In this document: positions 41,330 to 51,231 of the stretch, one piece after another
How positions within the stretch are numbered: the first letter of the stretch is position 1
How the letters are laid out: every line of letters begins with the position of its first letter
NCBI RefSeq assembly: GCF_026239695.1
Contig: NZ_JAPIVS010000006.1
Span: forward strand, 62,001 to 126,000
DNA length: 64,000 nt
Direction of reading: 5' to 3'
From: Pedobacter sp. MC2016-15
GTDB taxonomy: Bacteria > Bacteroidota > Bacteroidia > Sphingobacteriales > Sphingobacteriaceae
Translations under genes and position numbers: made by a program
Notes under the pieces: model-generated
The model's database searches: none
What the model saw: the letters and a program-made list of their open reading frames with translations, nothing else
Told to the model about the DNA's origin: nothing

Positions 41330-42661
41330 ATGGCAAATGTAATTACGGGAGAAAGAGAATTCTTCAAGGGAATCGGACAGGTAAAGTTCGAAGGCGCAGA
41401 TTCAGATAACCCACTGGCTTTCCGCTGGTATGACGAGAACAGAATTGTTGCAGGTAAAACACTGAAAGATCACTTACGTTTTGCGGGTGCTTACTGGCAC
41501 TCTTTTGTAGCTACAGGTGGTGATCCCTTTGGAGAAGCTACTATCCTTCACCCATGGAATGAAAAGGCTGATGCTGTAGAAAGAGCAAAGGACAAAATGG
41601 ATGCTGCGTTTGAGTTTTTAACAAAAATGAACCTTCCTTTTTACTGCTTCCACGATGTGGATGTGGTAGATTATACCAATGATGTTAAGGACAATGAAAG
41701 ACGTCTTCAGGCGCTCGTAGAATATGCCAAACAAAAGCAGGAAGCAAGTGGCGTTAAATTGCTTTGGGGAACGGCAAACCTGTTCTCTCACCGCAGATAT
41801 ATGAACGGTGCTTCTACCAATCCAAATTTCCATGTATTGGCGCATGGTGCTGCACAGGTGAAATTTGCATTGGATGCTACAATCGCCCTTGGCGGAGAAA
41901 ATTATGTCTTCTGGGGTGGCCGCGAAGGTTATATGAGCCTCTTGAATACCAATATGAAACGGGAGCAGGAACACCTGGCAAAATTCTTACATGCCTCAAA
42001 AGATTATGCACGTAAACAAGGATTTAAAGGCACTTTCCTGGTGGAACCTAAACCATGTGAGCCTACCAAACACCAGTATGACTATGATGCGGCTACTGTA
42101 ATCAGCTTCCTGCGTCAGTACGACCTGCTGGGTGATTTTAAACTCAACCTGGAAGTTAACCATGCCACTCTTGCCGGTCATACCTTCCAGCATGAAGTTC
42201 AGGTAGCTGCAGATGCAGGATTACTGGGTTCTATGGATGCCAACAGAGGTGATTACCAGAATGGCTGGGATACCGACCAGTTCCCTAACGATATCAATGA
42301 GCTGACAGAAACCATGCTGATCTTCCTTGAAGCTGGTGGATTACAGGGTGGCGGTGTGAACTTCGATGCAAAGATCAGAAGGAACTCTACTGATGCTGCT
42401 GATTTGTTTTATGCGCATATCGGTGGTATGGATACCTTTGCAAGGGCACTGATCACGGCAGACAATATCCTGCAGAAATCAGACTATAAAAAAATAAGAA
42501 CAGAAAGATATGCTTCGTATGACAGCGGTGCAGGTAAGGATTTTGAGAACGGTAAATTCACGCTCGAAGAGCTGACAGCATATGCCATCGAAAAAGGAGA
42601 ACCTGAAACGATTAGCGGCAAACAGGAATTACTGGAAAACATCGTTAACAGATATATTTAA
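41330..42661 (+). CDS. xylA: Xylose isomerase
   Basis: A 443-residue class II xylose isomerase converting D-xylose to D-xylulose. Active-site and metal segments are all present: FCFHDVD-like YCFHDVDVV with the catalytic His, WGGREGYMSL, LVEPKPCEPTKHQYD, LEVNHATLAGHTF and GSMDANRGDYQNGWDTDQFP, which contains the Asp metal ligands. The extended N-terminus distinguishes the class II group. It follows xylB by 10 bp and precedes the transporter by 11 bp. Confidence 0.97.
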   Translation: MANVITGEREFFKGIGQVKFEGADSDNPLAFRWYDENRIVAGKTLKDHLRFAGAYWHSFVATGGDPFGEATILHPWNEKADAVERAKDKMDAAFEFLTKMNLPFYCFHDVDVVDYTNDVKDNERRLQALVEYAKQKQEASGVKLLWGTANLFSHRRYMNGASTNPNFHVLAHGAAQVKFALDATIALGGENYVFWGGREGYMSLLNTNMKREQEHLAKFLHASKDYARKQGFKGTFLVEPKPCEPTKHQYDYDAATVISFLRQYDLLGDFKLNLEVNHATLAGHTFQHEVQVAADAGLLGSMDANRGDYQNGWDTDQFPNDINELTETMLIFLEAGGLQGGGVNFDAKIRRNSTDAADLFYAHIGGMDTFARALITADNILQKSDYKKIRTERYASYDSGAGKDFENGKFTLEELTAYAIEKGEPETISGKQELLENIVNRYI

Positions 42662-42672
42662 CCTACCAGCAT

Positions 42673-44361
42673 ATGCATTCATTAGGTACGTACGACTATG
42701 TCGTTTTCCTGGTTTACTTCCTCGTTGTAGCGCTGTACGGCTGGACGGTTTACCGTAAAAAGCAGGCGCAGGCAGAAAATTCCAAAGACTTCTTCCTGGC
42801 AAAAGATTCCCTCACCTGGTGGGCTATCGGTGCTTCCCTCATTGCCTCCAATATTTCTGCTGAGCAATTTATCGGCATGAGCGGCTCGGGTTTTACCATG
42901 GGCCTTGCCATCGCTACCTATGAGTGGATGGCGGCGGCTACGCTCATCATTGTGGCGATATTTTTTATACCGGTATACCTCAAGAATAAAATCTACACTA
43001 TGCCCCAGTTCCTGGGTCAGCGCTACAACGGTACGGTAGCGATGATCATGGCCATCTTCTGGCTGTTATTGTATGTGGTAGTAAACCTTACTTCTATTTT
43101 ATACCTTGGAGCACTGGCCATCAACAGCATCTCGGGTATCAATACAACGGCCTGTATGTACATCCTTTCCATATTCGCAGTGATCATCACCCTTGGCGGG
43201 ATGAAGGTGATCGGGTATACAGATGTGATTCAGGTGTTCTTCCTGATCCTCGGCGGACTCGCTACAACTTATCTTGCTCTGCAACTGGTATCTGCCCATT
43301 TCGGCACCAGCGGGGTCTTCAACGGCCTGGGACTGATCAAGGAAAAGGCAGTAGACCATTTCCAGATGATCTTCCATAAGGAGAATCCGCATTACATGGA
43401 TCTGCCGGGATTATCCGTGCTGATTGGTGGTATGTGGATTGTGAACCTGAACTACTGGGGATGTAACCAGTACATCACACAGAGAGCTTTGGGTGCAGAT
43501 CTGGAGACAGCCAGAGGCGGATTATTGTTCGCGGCCGGTTTAAAATTACTGATGCCGGTGATTGTTGTTTTACCGGGAATTGCAGCCTGGGTACTTTACA
43601 AAGAAGGTGCAGGTTCATTCCAGACAGATATGATGAAGGACGGTTCGCTGAACGCGGATTCTGCCTATCCGGTATTGCTTAACCTGCTGCCAGCTGGTTT
43701 AAAAGGTCTTTCCTTTGCCGCCCTAACAGCAGCAATTGTAGCTTCACTGGCGGGTAAGGCCAACAGTATAGCTACCATCTTTACACTAGATGTCTACAAA
43801 AAAGTAATCAACAAGGATGCAGATGAAAACAAACAGGTGATCATCGGAAGAATCACCGTGATCGTAGCGATGATACTGGCGATCATCATTGCGCCGCAGC
43901 TGGGTATTGATAAAAAAGGTGGTTTCCAGTTTATACAGGAATATACCGGATTTGTATCCCCGGGGATCTTTGCCATGTTCATTCTTGGTTTTTTCTGGAA
44001 AAGAACAACCTCGAATGCAGCATTATTTGCAACGATCGGCGGTTTCCTGATGTCTGTAGGATTCAAGGTGTTACCTAACTTTGCCAACCTGCAATGGTTA
44101 AACCCACTGGGTTTCTCCAAACTGGTGGAGCAGAAAGATGGAAGTATGTTATATGAGATCCCTTTCCTTGACAGGATGGGTTTTGTATTCCTGATCTGTA
44201 TCGTCGCCATGTATATCATCAGCATGTTCGAAAACAGAAACGGCGTGAATCCTAAAGGTCTCGAGATTGACCGTGGTATGTTTAAAACTACCCCTGGTTT
44301 CACAGTTGGCGCCGTCCTGATCACAGGAATTATCGTAGCGCTCTATACCATATTCTGGTAA
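42673..44361 (+). CDS. Sodium/sugar symporter (SSS family), probable xylose transporter
   Basis: A 562-residue SSS-family symporter with about 14 membrane segments. Family features are DFFLAKDSLTWWAIGASLIASNISAEQFIGMSGSG at the N-terminus, GMKVIGYTDVIQVFFLILGG and WGCNQYITQRALGA, followed by AAIVASLAGKANSIATIF, which contains the serines and small residues of the sodium site. As the third gene of the xyl operon it most likely imports xylose with Na+. A perfect hairpin follows the stop codon. Confidence 0.92.
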   Translation: MHSLGTYDYVVFLVYFLVVALYGWTVYRKKQAQAENSKDFFLAKDSLTWWAIGASLIASNISAEQFIGMSGSGFTMGLAIATYEWMAAATLIIVAIFFIPVYLKNKIYTMPQFLGQRYNGTVAMIMAIFWLLLYVVVNLTSILYLGALAINSISGINTTACMYILSIFAVIITLGGMKVIGYTDVIQVFFLILGGLATTYLALQLVSAHFGTSGVFNGLGLIKEKAVDHFQMIFHKENPHYMDLPGLSVLIGGMWIVNLNYWGCNQYITQRALGADLETARGGLLFAAGLKLLMPVIVVLPGIAAWVLYKEGAGSFQTDMMKDGSLNADSAYPVLLNLLPAGLKGLSFAALTAAIVASLAGKANSIATIFTLDVYKKVINKDADENKQVIIGRITVIVAMILAIIIAPQLGIDKKGGFQFIQEYTGFVSPGIFAMFILGFFWKRTTSNAALFATIGGFLMSVGFKVLPNFANLQWLNPLGFSKLVEQKDGSMLYEIPFLDRMGFVFLICIVAMYIISMFENRNGVNPKGLEIDRGMFKTTPGFTVGAVLITGIIVALYTIFW

Positions 44362-44378
44362 ACCTTATAAAAGAACAA

Positions 44379-44406
44379 GGCCTCCCGATCAGCTGATCGG
44401 GAGGCC
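44379..44406 (+). terminator. 28-bp perfect palindrome after the xyl operon
   Basis: GGCCTCCCGATCAG followed directly by its reverse complement, beginning 18 bp after the symporter stop. The stem is GC-rich and strong; only a weak T-rich stretch (ATTGTTTCC) follows. Confidence 0.75.
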
Positions 44407-44659
44407 ATTGTTTCCATTTGTGTGTGTTCCAAATTAATTCAACCCATTTGGTTCAGAAACACCACCTTACATTGAAATGTAAACCTGATTCCCGTCTTCC
44501 TAAACACCACATTATGGAAGACTAATAACAAAACACACCAAAAAGAATAAAGCAATATTCAATTACAGGTAACGCTTCTGAACCCTAACCTGACTATAAA
44601 ACGCAGGTAAAGAACAGAACGCTACAGCAATTGTAAAAATTTTCAGAATTGCTGACAGA
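44407..44659. other. Convergent intergenic region without a gene
   Basis: No coding frame or RNA gene is recognised. It holds two further inverted repeats: TTACATT-N2-AATGTAA at 44467-44482, and CAGCAATT-N14-AATTGCTG at 44625-44654, just after the small acidic gene. The second may end that gene's transcript. No TAnnTTTG box is seen on either strand. Confidence 0.5.
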
Positions 44660-44884
44660 TTACTTCCTGTCTGGTTTCCCTGGGGCAATGCCGTTATCTA
44701 CATTCAGGGTGAAAGATGATTCCGAAGCCCTGTCGGCCTGTGTGAGGTTCTCCACATCCGATGCAGCTTTGTCCTCTTCTGATGGAGGTATAGCATCTAT
44801 ACCATCAGATTGTACATCCTGCTGACTGAATTGTTCGTCTTGTTCTTCTTCGTTAAATGAGCTGTTATCTTCTGGAGTAATCAT
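44660..44884 (-). CDS. Small acidic protein of unknown function
   Basis: A 74-residue, hydrophilic protein (ATG at 44884) rich in Glu, Asp, Ser and Gln, with no membrane segment and no cysteine, ending GIAPGKPDRK. I do not recognise a family. It is probably largely disordered. Its composition is unlike a random frame, it occupies a gap otherwise empty on both strands, and a hairpin follows its stop codon. It lies on the same strand as the mannosidase operon but 67 bp beyond it, so it may be part of the same transcript tail or separate. Confidence 0.55.
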   Translation of the reverse strand: MITPEDNSSFNEEEQDEQFSQQDVQSDGIDAIPPSEEDKAASDVENLTQADRASESSFTLNVDNGIAPGKPDRK

Positions 44885-44951
44885 AGTTTTAAGTTTGATA
44901 TAAATATATAGTAAACGCGGATAGCTAAACGTTGTTTCAAATATTATGACA

Positions 44952-47177
44952 CTATTCCGTTCTTAGCTCAACTTTTCCTCCGTTTTTAAACAAGTCGTGC
45001 GACACAAAATATCCATCACTGGTTTTGCCATTCACTTTGATCTCTTTAATCCCTCTTCCTTTACCGGGTTTGCTTACCGTAAGGGTACGTCCAGTGCTGG
45101 TTTTCCATTTTACCTCATCAAACAGTGGTGCGGTCACGAGGTATTCAGGATCAGTGGCAGAGAAAGTATATAAACCTGTAGCGCTCAGCACATACCAGGC
45201 CGACATCTCCCCGGCATCATCCATCCCGGCCAGTGCCAGCCCCTTCTCGCCAATCCCATAAAGGTTATTCATAATATTGTCCAGCACCTTCTGTGTTTTC
45301 TCCGGCTTGCCAATAAAAGTATAGGCAAAGGGAGCTTCATGATCCGGCTGATTGCCATGACAGTACTGACCGATAAAAGTCTCTACGTTTCTCGCAATAT
45401 GTTTGGGGTTCCATGGCAGCGTAAATAGCGAGTCCAGCTTAGATTCAAAACCTGCCGCACCCCCATACAGCTCAATTAAGCCTTTCATATCATGTGGCGC
45501 AAAGAAAGAAACCTGCCATGCATTGGCTTCGCGGTACATATACTCATAATAGGGCTGTTGCGGATCAAAAGGTTTTATCCAGTCGCCATTTGCCAGTCTG
45601 CCACGCATAAAGCGGCTTCCGGGATCAAACATTTTTTTGTAATTCTTAGACCTCGCCATCAAAATTCTGTAGTTGGCCGTGTCACCCATTTTTTTTGCCA
45701 GCTGGGCCAGTGAGTAATCATCATAGGCATACTCCAAAGTTTTGGAAACACCTGCACTGGCTTTTGTTTCTACTTCAGGATGCGCAATATCAGGATCAGA
45801 AATATAACCTTTTTTAATATACTCTTCCAGGTGAGGACGCGCCCCGGGCGAGACATTGGCATTTCTCAGCAAGATCTCGTACGTTCCCTTCACGTCAAAA
45901 TCATCTATACCACGGAGATATGCACCTACGATAGATGAAGTACCGTGATCGCCATGAAAGAACGTGGGAATAAACCCAGTTTTATCACCCACATCTTTCA
46001 TAGACTTGATCACATCGAGTGCTACTTTTGGTGATATCAATCCCAATAACACATCTTTATTCCTGTAGGTATCCCAGAGTGAAGGCTCAGTGTAATAGTT
46101 AAAATCTGAGGATTGCACACGTTTCATCTTCGCATCCGTATACTCCCCGTTCACATCACTGCGCAGGGCCGGCCAAAGCAACGAGCGATACAATGAAGAA
46201 TACAGCAGCTGCTTCTGTTTTTCCGTTCCGCCTTTTACCTGGATCTTCGACAATACCTGCTCCCAGGTCTGCAAGGCCTGCTGACGGACTTGGTCAAAGG
46301 TTTTAGCACCAATTTCTTTTTCAAGGTTTTCTTTTGCATTTGCAGCACTCACAAAGGATAAACCTATTTTCACTTCTACCGGATCTTTGCCGCCATTGGT
46401 CAGTTTAATGCGGGCATAACCTCCGGCTTTGGCATCATTGGTCTTTTCCAACGCTGTAATACCAGTATTGATCACAGCATAAAAATAGATCCGCTCACCG
46501 GTTTTCTGGCTTCCCTGAAGCACATTTTTACCCACCTGTGTGATCTCCCAGTCAGAGATGTTGTTATTGGACCTGCCCAGGTCAAAGATGATCTGTCTGC
46601 CAGAGGCATTCTCAAACTCATACCTGTGGAAACCACTGCGTAAGGTAGAGGTAAGACTTACCTTCACCTTGTAATTCTGGAGGTACACCTGGTAAAAACC
46701 CGGAGCAGCGCTTTCCTGTTCATGTGAAAACAGTGATCCGAAATCTTTCGGGTTACGACCTTTACCCTCTATCGTATTGTCAGATGCTGCGATAGCCGCC
46801 TTTGCGCTGGCGATACCACCTTCCCATACAGGCATGAGCGGAATATTACAGAGGTTCCAGTGGCCCTTATTGGTATGGGTAAAGCCGTAAATGATATTGT
46901 CTTCATATTCATATCCTGCACCAGAGCCGTATTCTGTCATCGGACTCAGCTGCACCATCGCGTTGGGCATAGAGCTCCCCGGAAAGGTGAGTCCTGCCCA
47001 TGAGCGCCAGTCTTTGGGTAATTCGTAGCCCAGGATCTTTGGGTCTGTCAGCGGATAAGTACCGATAAAAGTATTCACGTATTTGCCGAGGCCGGCAGTC
47101 TCCTGGGCATGCAGCACAACAGCTGATGAAAACGTTAAAGAAAGTACCAGCAAGGAGGATTTAAGTAAGTTTTTCAT
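44952..47177 (-). CDS. GH92 alpha-mannosidase (secreted)
   Basis: A 741-residue glycoside hydrolase family 92 enzyme with a signal peptide ending near LHAQE. GH92 enzymes are calcium-dependent exo-alpha-mannosidases of Bacteroidota. Family segments: YVNTFIGT and GLTFPGSSMPNAMVQLSP at the N-terminus (beta-sandwich), FFHGDHGTSSIVGAYLRG, IGQYCHGNQPDHEAPFAY (catalytic-domain binding loop), and GMDDAGEMSAWYV (residues 651-663), whose paired aspartates correspond to the general-base pair. It is the last gene of the mannose-glycan operon, 37 bp after the other GH92. Linkage preference cannot be read from sequence alone. Confidence 0.92.
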   Translation of the reverse strand: MKNLLKSSLLVLSLTFSSAVVLHAQETAGLGKYVNTFIGTYPLTDPKILGYELPKDWRSWAGLTFPGSSMPNAMVQLSPMTEYGSGAGYEYEDNIIYGFTHTNKGHWNLCNIPLMPVWEGGIASAKAAIAASDNTIEGKGRNPKDFGSLFSHEQESAAPGFYQVYLQNYKVKVSLTSTLRSGFHRYEFENASGRQIIFDLGRSNNNISDWEITQVGKNVLQGSQKTGERIYFYAVINTGITALEKTNDAKAGGYARIKLTNGGKDPVEVKIGLSFVSAANAKENLEKEIGAKTFDQVRQQALQTWEQVLSKIQVKGGTEKQKQLLYSSLYRSLLWPALRSDVNGEYTDAKMKRVQSSDFNYYTEPSLWDTYRNKDVLLGLISPKVALDVIKSMKDVGDKTGFIPTFFHGDHGTSSIVGAYLRGIDDFDVKGTYEILLRNANVSPGARPHLEEYIKKGYISDPDIAHPEVETKASAGVSKTLEYAYDDYSLAQLAKKMGDTANYRILMARSKNYKKMFDPGSRFMRGRLANGDWIKPFDPQQPYYEYMYREANAWQVSFFAPHDMKGLIELYGGAAGFESKLDSLFTLPWNPKHIARNVETFIGQYCHGNQPDHEAPFAYTFIGKPEKTQKVLDNIMNNLYGIGEKGLALAGMDDAGEMSAWYVLSATGLYTFSATDPEYLVTAPLFDEVKWKTSTGRTLTVSKPGKGRGIKEIKVNGKTSDGYFVSHDLFKNGGKVELRTE

Positions 47178-47214
47178 GGATCAGATTTGATATATGGTCT
47201 GGTAAATATAAAAT

Positions 47215-49575
47215 TTATTGGGCAGATGGAGGCGGAACTTTAACACCCCAGTCCTTATTCGGCTGGTCACCCATCGTAAATACGAGCTCTCCGCCCTGCA
47301 TCAGCTCATCGCGGTACAGCCAGCAGTTGTCCAGCGGCTTACCGTTAAAAGTGGCCGACTGCACATAGAAATTATCTTTCGAATTATTCTTCGTCACTAT
47401 AGATAATTTCTTCTGGTTACCCAGGGTGATGCTTGCTTTATCAAACAGCGGACTTCCCAGCTGGATCATTGGCCTTGCATCGGTTAAGCCTTTTACATCA
47501 AATAAACCCAGGGCATTGATCACATACCATGATCCCAGCTGTCCCTGGTCTTCATCCTGTCCGTAGCCGTAACCGTGGATCGGTTCAGAACCATAGAAAT
47601 CCCGGCCAATCAGCCTTGTCCATTTCTGTGTCAGCCATGGCTGACCTGAGAAATTAAATAACCAGCTGATGTGCAGGTTAGGCTGGTTACCGTGGTTATA
47701 GATCGCATTGATACCTGCGAAGGCATCGATAGACTTACCCCCGCCGAAACCCAATTTCTCAGATACAGTAAAAATGCTGTCCAGTCTTTTGTTAAAATTA
47801 TCCTGTCCAATGGCTGCTACCAATCCTGCCGGATTCTGAGGTACGTAGAACGTATATTGCACAGCATTCCCCTCCTGGTATCCGCGCCATGGTTGATAAG
47901 GATCAAACTTATCCACAAACTTACCGTCAGCATGCTTGGGCTGCATGAGTTTATTGGCCGGATTGAGCAGAGCCCTCCAGCCATTGGAAAGCTTCATGAG
48001 CTGTGTGTAATCCTGCGTTTTGCCCATCGCTTTTGCCATCTGGGCAGTAGCATAAGCACTGAAACTGTATTCCAGCGTATGCGATCCCGAGAAGTTAGAC
48101 CCCGTAGAATCAGTCACGAAATCGCGGCCTGTCTGCTCCAGATGAGGCACGTAACCGTATTTCAGAAAAGCCCTGGTATCCAGTTTTCCCGCACCCAGGA
48201 TGCGCCCCTGGTAGTTCAGGTCATTGGCTTTCACGGCCTGGTAAGCCAGGTCTGTATCATAATTGCGGATACCGGAATTATAGGCCGCAGCAATAGCAAG
48301 CCCTACGAAGTTTGTCCCTACACCAGAAATGTACTCACTGTTGGCAATACCATCCCCAAACCAGCCGCGGTCTTTATACAGCTGCAGCTGGGTGTTCACA
48401 AAACTTCCGTACCATTCAGGATAACTCAATGCCCAAAGTTGGGTGATGTTCCAGTAGCCCCCCCAGATCGCATCAGTATTGATAAACTCCGCCTTCAGGT
48501 TTTTATCTTTTTGGTCAGGCAGCTGGCCGATAGTACCTCCGTGTTTGGGGTAGGCACCATTGACATCGCTGGCAATACCGCGACCTAAAAGTGCATGGAA
48601 AAGCCCTGTGTAGAACTTGGTTTTATCTTCTTCATTTTTGCCTTCCACGCTGATCTTGCCCAGCTCCTGCTCCCAGGTTTGCTGTGCATTGGTACGTGCC
48701 TCTTCAAAAGTCAGATCTTTGGCTTCTGCCGCAAAGTTGAGTTTTGCATTGGCTACAGATGTGTAAGACAAGCCTGTTTTCACTTCTATGGTCTCATTTG
48801 CAGCGGTCTGGTAGTTCAGCACCAATCCGGCGCCGGTTCCTTTTGCGCTTTTAGTATTTCGCTGCAGGGTATTAGCCGTAAAGGCCGTGACATCAGCTGG
48901 CTTTTTACTGATCTCTCCGTAAAAGTACATCGCTACCTTGCCTGCAGGATCATAAATTTTCACATACTTCGGATAAGTAAATACATAACCCTCAAAATGT
49001 GTATCGTCGGTCATATGGATATCTGCATCCGTCACTTCACCACTCTCGCCCTGCTTGTTGCCAATATCCAGGATAATGTGCGAGGCCTTATTCTCAGGGA
49101 AACGGTAGCGTTGAAAGCCCACTCTTTTGGTTGCTGTCAGTTCAGCAGTGATACCATAATCAGACAGCAGCACCTTGTAATAGCCCGGTTCCGCCTGCTC
49201 GTTTTTGCGGTCGAACTTTGACCGGTATCCCGTTGCGGGCCCATCGAGGTCGCCCGGTTTAACTTTCAGCTCACCCGTGCTGGGCATATAACTCACACCG
49301 CCAACCTGCCATTCGTGAAAATGTACAAAACCCTCAATGGAGTTCTGCCGCGTATCGTAGCCTACAGCTTCCCAGCCCGAGGCATTACCATAATGTCCAT
49401 TGGTGGATGGTGCCAGTTTGGCCATCCCGTAAGGTACCGCAGCAGGGGTATAAAAAAACCACCTGCTGTGCGCCGTACCAATATTGGGGTCTACATAATG
49501 CAGCACGCTTTCCTGCTTCACTTTACAGGAGGCAAGACCTGCTGCCAATAGTATCAATCCTAGTTTTACATTCAT
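47215..49575 (-). CDS. GH92-family alpha-mannosidase (lipoprotein)
   Basis: A 786-residue GH92 enzyme with a lipoprotein signal (Cys17 in LAAGLASCKVK), so probably anchored to the cell surface. It has YVDPNIGTAHSRWFFYTPAAV, the family start; an unusual HEWQVGG loop; GGYWNITQLWALS; YNHGNQPNLHISWLF; and GQDEDQGQLGSWYV (672-685) in place of the standard GxDDxGxMSAWYV motif. The altered catalytic loop suggests a different linkage or substrate from the second GH92. It follows susD by 15 bp. Confidence 0.9.
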   Translation of the reverse strand: MNVKLGLILLAAGLASCKVKQESVLHYVDPNIGTAHSRWFFYTPAAVPYGMAKLAPSTNGHYGNASGWEAVGYDTRQNSIEGFVHFHEWQVGGVSYMPSTGELKVKPGDLDGPATGYRSKFDRKNEQAEPGYYKVLLSDYGITAELTATKRVGFQRYRFPENKASHIILDIGNKQGESGEVTDADIHMTDDTHFEGYVFTYPKYVKIYDPAGKVAMYFYGEISKKPADVTAFTANTLQRNTKSAKGTGAGLVLNYQTAANETIEVKTGLSYTSVANAKLNFAAEAKDLTFEEARTNAQQTWEQELGKISVEGKNEEDKTKFYTGLFHALLGRGIASDVNGAYPKHGGTIGQLPDQKDKNLKAEFINTDAIWGGYWNITQLWALSYPEWYGSFVNTQLQLYKDRGWFGDGIANSEYISGVGTNFVGLAIAAAYNSGIRNYDTDLAYQAVKANDLNYQGRILGAGKLDTRAFLKYGYVPHLEQTGRDFVTDSTGSNFSGSHTLEYSFSAYATAQMAKAMGKTQDYTQLMKLSNGWRALLNPANKLMQPKHADGKFVDKFDPYQPWRGYQEGNAVQYTFYVPQNPAGLVAAIGQDNFNKRLDSIFTVSEKLGFGGGKSIDAFAGINAIYNHGNQPNLHISWLFNFSGQPWLTQKWTRLIGRDFYGSEPIHGYGYGQDEDQGQLGSWYVINALGLFDVKGLTDARPMIQLGSPLFDKASITLGNQKKLSIVTKNNSKDNFYVQSATFNGKPLDNCWLYRDELMQGGELVFTMGDQPNKDWGVKVPPPSAQ

Positions 49576-49590
49576 ATGTATCAGCTTATA

Positions 49591-51210
49591 TTAATAACCC
49601 GTATTCTGAGTCAAGTTACTGTTTAGCCCTCTTTCAGAGGAAGGTATTGGCCACAGATAATCCTTGGCGGTAAAAGCTCTGCGTTGTGCCCTGATATAAC
49701 CATTATCTACAGCAGGGTCTCCAAATTTAGCACCATGGGCAAAACCGTTCAAAGTAGTTTCAGCAATTTTCCAGCGGCGGATATCATCCGTTCTCAGTCC
49801 TTCCATTGCCAGCTCAGAGCGGCGTTCACGGCGGATCACTGTTGCCATATTCGCAGTACCCGGATAACTTACTGCCACAGCATCTGTAAATCCTGCACGG
49901 CGGCGCAGGGCCCCGATTGTACTGTTCCAAACCGTTTCATCCATCTGACCCAGAGATTGTTTCGCCTCCGCGTAAGTCAGCAGCACTTCTGCATATCTCA
50001 GCAGGTGCAGGTTAGAACCCGAAGTAAAGGAAGTCAATGCAATAGGATCGAAATATTTCCGCCAGTAATACCCCGTTGGGGATGAAGCCTGTGATGAAGG
50101 ACTATACTCATCCAGACGCGATGCATCAGGATCCGTACCCGGCTTGATATAGATCACCTTCGTGGTTCCGTCAGGTCTTACCCAATTGTATTTATCATAT
50201 ACCACCGTAGCCGTTAAACGAGGATCACGGTTGATGTAAGGATTGGCTTCTTCATAACCAGACCCGGTCTCCCTGATACCTCTTCCATTGAGTGTGATGT
50301 AATCATCCACCAGCTCCTGAGTTGGCGCCATGCCACTTACACGGCCACCTACGGAACGGGGTGCAAAGTCAAAGAATTCATTCCAGGTACGTAGCGAGGG
50401 CACATATTGCAGTGAAAGGATGACCTCATTGTTTGTCTTGTTTACCGTAGGATTGCTAAAAAGATCTGCATAATTGCTTACCAAACTGTACTGCCCGTTG
50501 GTACTGCCTTCCCTGATTAGTTTCTCGCAGATTGTCACCACATCCGCCATGCGGCTGCCTTCATACAACAATACACGGGCTTCCAGGGCCAGAGCTGCTC
50601 CTTTGGTGATGCGGCCGTTTTCTGCAGCCGGCATTCCTTCTTTTGAGGGAAGTAAAGGTATAGCTGCCTCCAGCTCGTCGGTAATAAACTTGATTACCGT
50701 TGCTTTGGGGCTGCGTGCAATCACTTTGGCTTCTTCAGGTGTGATATCTTTATCAATCAGTGGTACATCACCATACCATTTGGTCAGGTTGAAATGTGCA
50801 AAGGCACGGATAAACCGGTTTTCAGCTTTCAGGCGATTGATTGTTGCAGCGGGTAGCGTCTTATTCTGATCCACATTGGCCAGAAAAACATTACATGATT
50901 TGATCGCACTGTAATAATACCTCCAGTCGTTTAGAAACTGTCCCTGAGCGGCATTGGCATTCCCGCTGGCAATCAGCGCATAATCCCCACTGGTGCTGTA
51001 AGCATTGTCTGATGTAGCTTCATTATAAAAATACATGCTGCTGGTATACATCAGGCTGTAATTATTGTTGAGGGCACTGTAAACATTTGCGTCTACCGTC
51101 CAGAAGTTACTTTCAGAGAACTGGTCAGTTGGTTCCAGGTCCAGTTTCTTGCAAGCAGTAGCTGTGATGGCCACCAGTCCGGTTATCAATATATATTTTA
51201 AAAATTTCAT
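49591..51210 (-). CDS. SusD/RagB-family glycan-binding lipoprotein
   Basis: A 539-residue surface lipoprotein (Cys20 in ITATACKKLDLEPTDQ). The fold is helical TPR-like: KAENRFIRAFAHFNLTKWYGDVPLI is the RagB signature helix, and the C-terminal RRRAGFTDAV, RRERRSELAMEGLRTDDIRRWK and DYLWPIPSSERGLN-like ending are standard SusD elements. It pairs with SusC to capture oligosaccharides at the outer membrane. It begins 21 bp after susC and precedes the GH92 genes; a mannose-containing glycan is the likely cargo. Confidence 0.95.
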   Translation of the reverse strand: MKFLKYILITGLVAITATACKKLDLEPTDQFSESNFWTVDANVYSALNNNYSLMYTSSMYFYNEATSDNAYSTSGDYALIASGNANAAQGQFLNDWRYYYSAIKSCNVFLANVDQNKTLPAATINRLKAENRFIRAFAHFNLTKWYGDVPLIDKDITPEEAKVIARSPKATVIKFITDELEAAIPLLPSKEGMPAAENGRITKGAALALEARVLLYEGSRMADVVTICEKLIREGSTNGQYSLVSNYADLFSNPTVNKTNNEVILSLQYVPSLRTWNEFFDFAPRSVGGRVSGMAPTQELVDDYITLNGRGIRETGSGYEEANPYINRDPRLTATVVYDKYNWVRPDGTTKVIYIKPGTDPDASRLDEYSPSSQASSPTGYYWRKYFDPIALTSFTSGSNLHLLRYAEVLLTYAEAKQSLGQMDETVWNSTIGALRRRAGFTDAVAVSYPGTANMATVIRRERRSELAMEGLRTDDIRRWKIAETTLNGFAHGAKFGDPAVDNGYIRAQRRAFTAKDYLWPIPSSERGLNSNLTQNTGY

Positions 51211-51231
51211 CTTCTTATATTTTATATGTCC

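Noticed and set aside
47671..49221. Long plus-strand open frames opposite the lipoprotein GH92 gene
   Set aside because: They have no recognisable domain, a composition typical of antisense frames (many Arg, Cys, His), and the opposite strand encodes a full GH92 protein.
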